64,000 nucleotides of DNA from Aaosphaeria pasadenensis (Eukaryota; Ascomycota; Dothideomycetes; Pleosporales), in assembly GCA_022813625.1 (NCBI GenBank), contig JAKLMB010000001.1, forward strand, positions 1,488,001-1,552,000, written 5' to 3'. Within the stretch, counting starts at the first letter, position 1; each line of letters begins with the position of its first letter. Made by a program: the position numbers and the translations under genes. Under the pieces are notes generated by a model. The model made no database searches and was not told the origin of the DNA. It saw nothing but the letters and a program-made list of their open reading frames with translations. Shown piece by piece: positions 57,120 through 64,000 of the stretch.

Positions 57120-60100
57120 ATGAGCAGCGGACATCCTGTCTCGAGTGATATATTGGCCTCTGCTAGCCAATCACTGCCTAATCACATCAAAGAGAGGATC
57201 TTGGAACTCGTAGGAAGGCAAGGTGTCTTCGCCTATCAAATCGCTAGTGGGAGCAAGAAAGAAAATGATGAATCCTACGTCCAAAAGAATGCCTGGCACG
57301 AGCCGTTCACCTACCAAGACTGGGCTGACCTGACACTCGACGAATGGGACCGGAGCGATATATTTCTGTATAGGGGCTTTAATGAAGGTACTCATTTGGA
57401 AAGCAAGAGCTATCGCACACGTGGGTTCGGCGAAGATGCTAGGCGGAAACGTCGCCTTTTCTGTGAACGTGAAAGGGGATATCGACTTCGCGGAGAATGG
57501 TCCACATACCATAACGGCTCGACGAGATGGACAAATTTCAAAATCAAAATCAATGACACTAACAGGCAATACGTTAGAAGAATCGCAGTCTCGCATTGGA
57601 TGACACTGGAAGATCTTGAATGGATCTCCACGCAGTTGCCAGCGCTCGAGGCACTGGATCTCAGCGACATCGATGATTCTCTGCCTTCGTTTATGGCTGC
57701 ACCGCGAGAGGGAGATAAATCGGCTGATCAACCTCTAGACTGGCGTCTGATATCAAAAGCACTTCAGAGCACTCTGGAAGGCATCAAATGGCTCGGCTTT
57801 CGGCAGAACGAGGACAGGCGACGACCGGTATATAATGTGTTCACTGAGATTGTCTCCCATTGCCATAGGCTTGAAACGCTATCTATTCGAGGTTAAAATG
57901 GTTATCGGTGGGAAAGTATGTCTCCTAATCTCGAGACTACGAAGTCTGGGCTGGTCCATCACCATCTTTGTCAATTGATTTGGGACATCTCAGAGTTTGC
58001 TCCACCTACAGTCACAAGCATTGAGCTACGCCGTCCAGTGGCAACCCTGCAGGGGTTTCTTTCGAAATTGCGCGATCGTCATCCGTCAATCAGAAGAGTT
58101 GGAATAGACTTCGGAGCATGGATCCATATGTACCCATTGCGGAGGAATCCCCCCAAGCTTATCTCAGAGCTTGATCGACCATGGATCTATGACGATATCC
58201 GGAGTAATACTCGAGTGGCAGTGGAACACGCATGTCTCGATGCTCAAACGAACGCTCATGGCTCTACTATAGCTCGCGCGTGTAGGGAGCCATTGCCGGT
58301 GGATAGATCTTTGAACCCTTTTGTTTATTATGAACACCTATTGTACAGACCAGCTATTCTCGAGAAAAGATCCAGGGATCTTGAGGTTGAAGCGTTACAT
58401 CATAAAAATTCTCAAGCTGAGAAAGGCTATTATTCCCAACGGGATGGTTCTTCTGTTCACTTCTTGCCAGACCAAAGCCTAGGGCAAGAGGTATCGAATC
58501 TGGAGGATGAGCATTGCGTGGTGTCTTGCAATGTTAGCAACCACAGACATGCGAGTCAGGGCCAAATATATCCGAAAACCGTGCGTTCCATGTTTGGCAT
58601 GCTAGATGAAGCTTCAGATATTGAGGGCATCCAGCTATTTCCCCTCGAACCAGAAACCTCTCAAGCCATGGATCCCGTACATCCTTTCACTCTCATTCAA
58701 GATGACTCCGAATACGACGAGGATGGCAAGACTGTAAGTAGCACAGGATTGGTCTGTGAGCGACCTCAATTAGTCAAAGACGACCAAAGAAATATATACA
58801 GTTTCCTATCGAAGACATTCAAATGGGAACCTTTATACGACTGGGACTGGCTGATGCGACCTGAACGCATGGCACAGAGTGTTGATCCAGCATATCGAAA
58901 GATATATGATAAGGGAGACTATATAGAGCGCATCAAAACACAGTTCCAGTATATGCAAGAGGCAGGGATACCTATCCACATACTAATTGGTCGACGCAAA
59001 TACGATACGTCTAGTTGCTATTGGGGTTGGCCATACAATTCTGCTGGATGGCAGAACTGGCTGGATCAGGACTTCGATGCTAACTTTGGTGAGATCGCTC
59101 CTTTTGTTGATAAAATGAGTATCGTTTACGATATGCGAAACCCTCTCGATGACAAACGGCTGAGAGAGCTCGATATGCTAGAGCCATACAAAGGTCCGTC
59201 TGCCAGATGTCCTCAAACCGTGTGTCCCTGGTTGAATGATGAAGAAAACAATTGTCCCTTCAAAAAACCAAATCAAAGTGCCCAAAGACGATCTAGGCCA
59301 CGGTTTCCACAGAAGATGGCACACAAACGAGTACCGATACCACAAGCCGTCGCAAGTTCTGCTCGACTCATCCCTCAGATTCCGGGATATCCACCGACCG
59401 GAGAAAATGCAGATGACCATCCTTCCGACAACGATAAACCCGAGTGTACCGACTTAACACCCCTCCATCATCTCGCACGTCAAGCAGTCTACGCACGAGA
59501 AGCAGTAGGCTGGCTAAGGTTCTGGTCGAAATATGCCTTGTGCTTTACCCGGCTGAAATCATTGCATTTCCACATGCCTCGTCTCTTTGATGAAGTCATT
59601 TCCGGTCGACTGTCGCGACTCCTCAACCGGAAAAAAGGCTGGGAGGTGATTAATTACACCAACGAAAGACAGCATATGCAAACATCTGAAGATGTGCTGC
59701 ACCATCCACCTAATATGTATCAGTCAGAGTTCGAACACAAGCAGGAGTCCAAGATCTGGCCAGCCGGGCCATTCTGCAGCCGAACTTGGTTCTGGGCGGG
59801 CGCGGAGGTCAGCTGGAGGCAGGAATACACTATCAGAGGACTTGCTTCGGCCATGCATGTGCAAAATTTCTGGAGAGGAAAATACAGGATACTGCATGAC
59901 ACGGATTGGGTGGAAACGAAGGCCTTGGAGTACGAGGCAGTGTGCGCTGCTGTTGAAAGAGCAGAACAAGCACGCGAGAATGAGCAGGCAGCCGAAAGTG
60001 ATGATATAAGACAGGATGACAAGGAGAAAGCCACATATGATCGAAAACGAAGAGATGAACAGTACGTGGACATTCTTTGGAGGATTGGTCAGCATGAATG

Positions 60101-61841
60101 GAGGGAGCGTCTTGAGCGGGAGATTAGAGCTTTGGAAAGACATATTCGAGCCGGTGGGTTAAGGGTGTCCGAGGAGGCAAGATTTCGAAAAGAGCTCAAC
60201 CTCCTTGGACGATTACTGCAAGATCCGACGCCAATCTTTGGTAAATCAGGTTCATTCCGCTGGTCCAGTTTCCTTGAAAATAAGAATGACTTCAAGAGAG
60301 CTTTGGGATGGGTACAATTTCCGGAAATGGATCCACCAAATGGTTCGCCAGATGATTCCTCGAAATCTACCCAGATGGACAAAGTGATAAGTGAGCGCCC
60401 CAACAGCAATGATAAGATAAGGCCTGTCGATGCTGGAGTACAAATCGAAAATCGGAAGACAAAGGTAGCAACTCCTTTGCCCAGCGATCAAGTTGCAATT
60501 GGCCTGCTACCTGCTACTGAATTATCACCGGAATCCCTAGCACCATTGCCACATGAGAAAACCGCGGTTCCAGTTGTGCACACACAAAATGTGGTGACCA
60601 TCGATCTCACAATTGGTTCCGATGAAATCTTCCCAAATGCGAACCAGCATATGGATTCCCAGCCACAGCCCGACAAAATCGACACCGCATCACCGGAGAC
60701 CGAAATCCTCATCAAAAGCAGCCAAAACGTGATTGAAACTACTCAATCTCTGACCCAAATTCCGATAGCGATATCCTCCTCTCCAACAACAGAAGAACCG
60801 GTCAGTAAAAAACGCAAATTCACTTCCCCTAACGTTTCGCCTACTGCCAACGAGGCGGTAGGTCATATCACGAAGAAACCACGATTATCTCCCACTTCAT
60901 CACCCATCCAATGCACAGTAAATCAACCAACAAGTCCTACTCCTCTCAAAGCACCTAATTTGCATGCATCCACGGAGGTACAAATCGAAGAAGAGGGAGT
61001 CTTGTGCAATACACATGAGCACGACAGTTATAGTGTCGACGGTCTCTACAGTGTCACATCATCAAATGGACCAGACATCAGTGTAGATGGCAGTGTGGTA
61101 GATATCCCTGGAACCAGCGGTCAACAGCATGAACCTCTGCCTTCGCCACAAACACATGATGTTCCATCAATTCCTGGACCTGATCCTCCCGCAGAAGCAG
61201 AAGCAGAAGTGGTAGATTTGATAGTACCTGACGGTCAAAAAATTGTGTCCTCGTCTTCACAAGAAATCCACAACGGCCAATCATCACCTAAACCAGATGT
61301 CCAGGCACAGGAACAATCATCGAACACAGAAAAGCCCCTAGAGCTACAGGCACAATTGTCGAGTACTCAGGGACCCCTCGAGCCACAGACGACATCCCAA
61401 TCTTCACTGCCCTCTCAAGTACCTACTACAACCACTCCTCCCACTAAAAATTCATCAATCAGCCCTGCCATCTCACAAGCTCCCACTAAACCCACCCCTC
61501 CCGCGGCAAACCCCCAACCCAGTCCCACCACTACCGACATTCCAGCTCCTAACCCCCCAGACACAGCCCCAAAGAAGCGTCCTCAGCCAAAGAAAAAGCC
61601 CAAAGCGAAAGCTAAGCCCAAGGCCAAACCGAAACCAAAGCCAAAGCCAAAGCCACCCCCAAAAACAGTCGAGGACGGTAAAAACAATGACGACGAGGGT
61701 GATGGAAGAAACAAAGAACCGAAGACGACGAAGAAGAAGAAGCAGGGAACGAAAAGGAAGGCGGAACCCCAGCCACCGAACACGAGTCCAGTCGCGAAGA
61801 GGACGAGGAGTAGGACTAAGGCTTCGGGGGTGGGGTTGTAG
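57120..61841 (+). CDS. Very large unknown protein with Lys/Pro-rich tail, frame crossed by one TAA
   Basis: One continuous frame starts MSSGHPVSSDILASASQ at 57120 and runs to 61841, about 1,570 codons, broken only by TAA at 57894-57896. Either this is a nonsense change (258 aa plus 1,307 aa), or an intron 57892-57993 (GTTAAA...CTCAG, 102 bp) removes it in phase and joins CGA-GAG. The sequence just after the stop (HHHLCQLIWDIS) reads like coding sequence, which argues for the first. The N-terminal region has an F-box-like LPNHIKERILELVG opening and leucine-rich segments. A long low-complexity region follows, and the tail is KKKPKAKAKPKAKPKPKPKP-type with nuclear-signal-like KKRK. No enzymatic motif is recognised. 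Confidence 0.6.
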
Positions 61842-62362
61842 GTTGGTGTTAGAATGAAAGGTTATGTATGGGAACTGAAGTTGATCTTCTTTCATTTTAT
61901 TTGAATGTCTGTTTAGGTTTTAGGTAGAGGGAGTGTGAGATGCAAATGAATTGGAAATGGAAGGGGTTAAATATGTATGTATGGTATCTGGTCCCATTTC
62001 ATTCGATAAAGATAAAAGATAAACCACACTATGTCGAAATATCGATCCTCATCAGCGTGATCAGTGTTGAAGTCTATTGGTTTTTTTTCCACCTCCTAGG
62101 ACGACCGTTGATTTCCTCACCCAGTAAGATACCTCTCTAGGTCGCAAGACGCACGATGTAGCAAGACAAGATAGGGGTATTCCCACTTTCAAGTTATGCT
62201 CATATCTCAGAGTAGCTACGTATTGCTATATCTCTAATAGAAAGATTTATATACTATCTTAAAATTAGGTACTCTACATTGTGTTTAGGCAAAGAACAGA
62301 TCACTGACATTCCTTTATATCTGACACATAGAAGCGTCCAAACCCACCTTCCAACAAACCCA
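61842..62362. other. Convergent 3' spacer
   Basis: AT-rich 520 bp between the stops of the large gene and the membrane protein gene. No gene is seen. Confidence 0.5.
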
Positions 62363-63097
62363 TCAAGCATCCAATCTCGTCCCCCCTTCCTCCCTCCTCA
62401 ACGGCGTCCCCTCACCAATCCTCCCCCCTCCATCCTCCCCCCCAGACTCAGACTCAACACCACCCCAAGGCAACGCCTTCCCCACCGCCTCCCTCCTCAC
62501 CCTCACCGCCTCCCTATACCTCCCATACGGGCCCGGCACCACCGTCCTCAGCACCCAATGCGCAACCGGGATAACCACCGTAGCGCTCCAAACCACCATC
62601 GGCATCGTGGCCTGGATGCTCACCCAGACATCGTTCCAGTCGAGGGAGATGACGCCCACGACGACGAAGTACGCGTACCCGTCGACGAGGTCGATGTCCT
62701 GCGTGTGCAGGGCGTTGAACTTGAGGATGCCGAGTATGAAGGTTAGGAGGGAAGGGAGGAAGAGGGGGGTGCTGGGGCAGAGGAGGATGGGGGGTGTTAT
62801 TGACTAGGACGGGCTGTTTAGTAGGAGTTCTCTTTGATGATTGAGGGGGCAGAGGCGTACGGTTAGTATTGCGTCGACATCGTCGGTCTTGCAGCCATAC
62901 GGTGTTGGCGGATTTGGTTTGCTGGATGGTGTTCGTGGGGTACCCGCTCTGGGTGCGGCTGCTGATGCGGGGGTCGTGGGATCGTAATGGGAGATTGCGA
63001 TGGCGCTGTAGAAGGTTATGATGGCGAGGGCGAGTTGGTAGAGGAAGGTGTAGATTCTGGGATGTCTTGCTTGGATGCTGCGATCGTCTTGGGGCAT
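62363..63097 (-). CDS. Integral membrane protein, unknown
   Basis: Two exons, 63097-62861 and 62803-62363, encode 225 aa starting MPQDDRSIQARHPRIYTFLYQ. The first TM is at residues about 18-33 (LYQLALAIITFYSAIAI). At least three more hydrophobic segments follow the intron: SITPPILLCPSTPLFLPSLL, YAYFVVVGVISL and MVVWSATVVIPVAHWVL. A Pro/Ser linker and a CKTDDVDAIL motif lie between. The C-terminus is charged and Gly/Arg-rich. No family is recognised. The intron (57 bp, GTACGC...CCTAG) joins in phase 0. The 3' region is GC-rich and pyrimidine-biased on the plus strand. Confidence 0.65.
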
Positions 63098-63823
63098 TTT
63101 GGCATGGATGAAGAGTCGAGCTCGGCAGGCACCAGATGCGATGTTGGCAGGATGGATATTCAGTGGGCTATTAGTGAGTGAGCTATTGATCACCTTGCAA
63201 CTTATTGTTGATTTATGTTTGGGTCAGCCAATGTATCGAGACTGCCAGGTATGAGGCTATCGTGGTTGTGAAGTTGACGATACCAAGATCACAGCTGATT
63301 CTGCCTTGTCAGGTACCTCACAATTCACATCAGCCGCAGGCTACCCCGCATTCACGACACGCAATTCGCCTTTAACTGTAATTGCAGGAGAATAGAACGT
63401 AAGTTACTTGCAGAATATCAAATAGACTGCAGCATCAATGTCATAACTGCTGATAATGCCAATGGTGTGTAAGTTCTAGCCGAAACTGGTAATGCATTAA
63501 TCAGAAGTATCCGGATAGGGCTGACTGTGGTTTGATATTCTTCGACGCAAGTACTTGGTTGTCAGATGCAACTTTTCATAAATCTATAACCTCGAAGCTT
63601 CATTGGAGTTGTACATAGAAAGGTCCTTGTTTTAGCTTCTCAAGAACGGGCAAGAACTGAATCGCGAAAGTTCAACGATATGAATTTTTAATGCGGCTTT
63701 GCAACTGTGACGCTCGCTCGATCGCTCCAAGTCTCTCTCTCTCTAACAACGGCAAAGCAAAGAAGTGAAGAAACCTACAAACAAAAAGCACGGGTATATC
63801 CCCTCCTTCCCCCAACGAAACAA
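63098..63823. other. Intergenic, 725 bp
   Basis: Promoter of the membrane protein and 3' flank of the partial transporter gene. A TCTCTCTCTCT run lies near 63733-63744. No gene is seen. Confidence 0.5.
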
Positions 63824-64000
63824 TCAAAACACACTATCCCTACTCCACTTACTCCCCGCCCTAATCCTCCTACCAAAAGCATAGAACACAAACGGCACGG
63901 GAATCAACAGCGCCGCGAACCCGCCCGTAATACTACACGCCACGCCCGTCCCCAGATTCCCATACAGCGGCGCCACGACCAGCGGGAACGCGCCTGCGAA
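63824..64000 (-). CDS. C-terminus of an MFS-type transporter (5' end outside window)
   Basis: The last 58 codons and a TGA (63826-63824) are visible in one open frame to the window edge. They read FAGAFPLVVAPLYGNLGTG, then a hydrophobic segment FAALLIPVPFVFYAFG and a basic tail RRIRAGSKWS. This is the ending style of DHA1-type major facilitator multidrug/polyamine transporters, whose last TM is followed by GRRIR. Most of the gene lies beyond base 64000, so substrate and family are not certain. Confidence 0.65.
   Translation of the reverse strand, partial: FAGAFPLVVAPLYGNLGTGVACSITGGFAALLIPVPFVFYAFGRRIRAGSKWSRDSVF

Noticed and set aside
1..64000. Transposon, 5S/18S rRNA or biosynthetic gene cluster
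   Set aside because: No transposase, reverse transcriptase, long terminal repeat, rRNA signature or PKS/NRPS/terpene enzyme was seen on either strand.

Overview
This window is nuclear DNA of a filamentous ascomycete (Pezizomycotina). Evidence: short introns of about 43-100 bp with GT...AG ends and TRAC-like branch points, compact mixed-strand genes, and families such as FhipA, DUF4336, PEX8 with a C-terminal SKL and L-type lectins. Protein style suggests Leotiomycetes/Helotiales, but that placement is inference. I rebuilt gene models by hand from splice sites and reading phase. I see no transposon, rRNA or convincing tRNA.

Layout. 0-9 kb: 3' part of a RING-finger gene, a 2-Cys peroxiredoxin with a very long tail, an unresolved gap, PEX8, a TMEM170-like membrane protein and a short-chain dehydrogenase. 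9-21 kb: an uncharacterised membrane-anchored protein, an RMD1/DUF155 protein, the phosphatidylinositol 4-kinase PIK1, a small Cys-rich protein and a divergent kinase-like protein. 21-28.4 kb: an AIF/AMID-type flavoprotein, a Gly-rich repeat protein, the splicing factor CWC15 head-to-head with exosome subunit RRP45, and a DUF4336 protein. 28.7-34.2 kb: a secreted jacalin-like plus aerolysin-like protein and FHIP, an endosome-dynein adaptor subunit. 34.4-43.5 kb: a two-TM protein, NIP7 head-to-head with NOC3, a predicted type I-like surface protein, a 2-kb gap and a tyrosinase. 44.9-50.4 kb: an L-type cargo lectin, then TIM13, NUC1 and a TcdA/Tcd1-type enzyme, all three with known mitochondrial relatives. 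50.8-56 kb: a putative INO80 subunit F-like protein, the t-SNARE TLG2 and calmodulin. 57-64 kb: a very large unknown protein whose frame is crossed by one TAA, an integral membrane protein and the C-terminus of an MFS-type transporter.

Most genes are housekeeping: ribosome and RNA maturation (NIP7, NOC3, RRP45, CWC15), membrane traffic and signalling (PIK1, TLG2, FHIP, L-type lectin, calmodulin), and organelle biogenesis (PEX8, TIM13). The accessory elements are the jacalin/aerolysin protein, tyrosinase, beta-trefoil-like TM protein, kinase-like protein, Cys-rich miniprotein and the large KP-tailed protein. Several models rest on very short first exons (3-9 nt) that simple ORF calling misses. 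No operon-like defence system or biosynthetic cluster was found.
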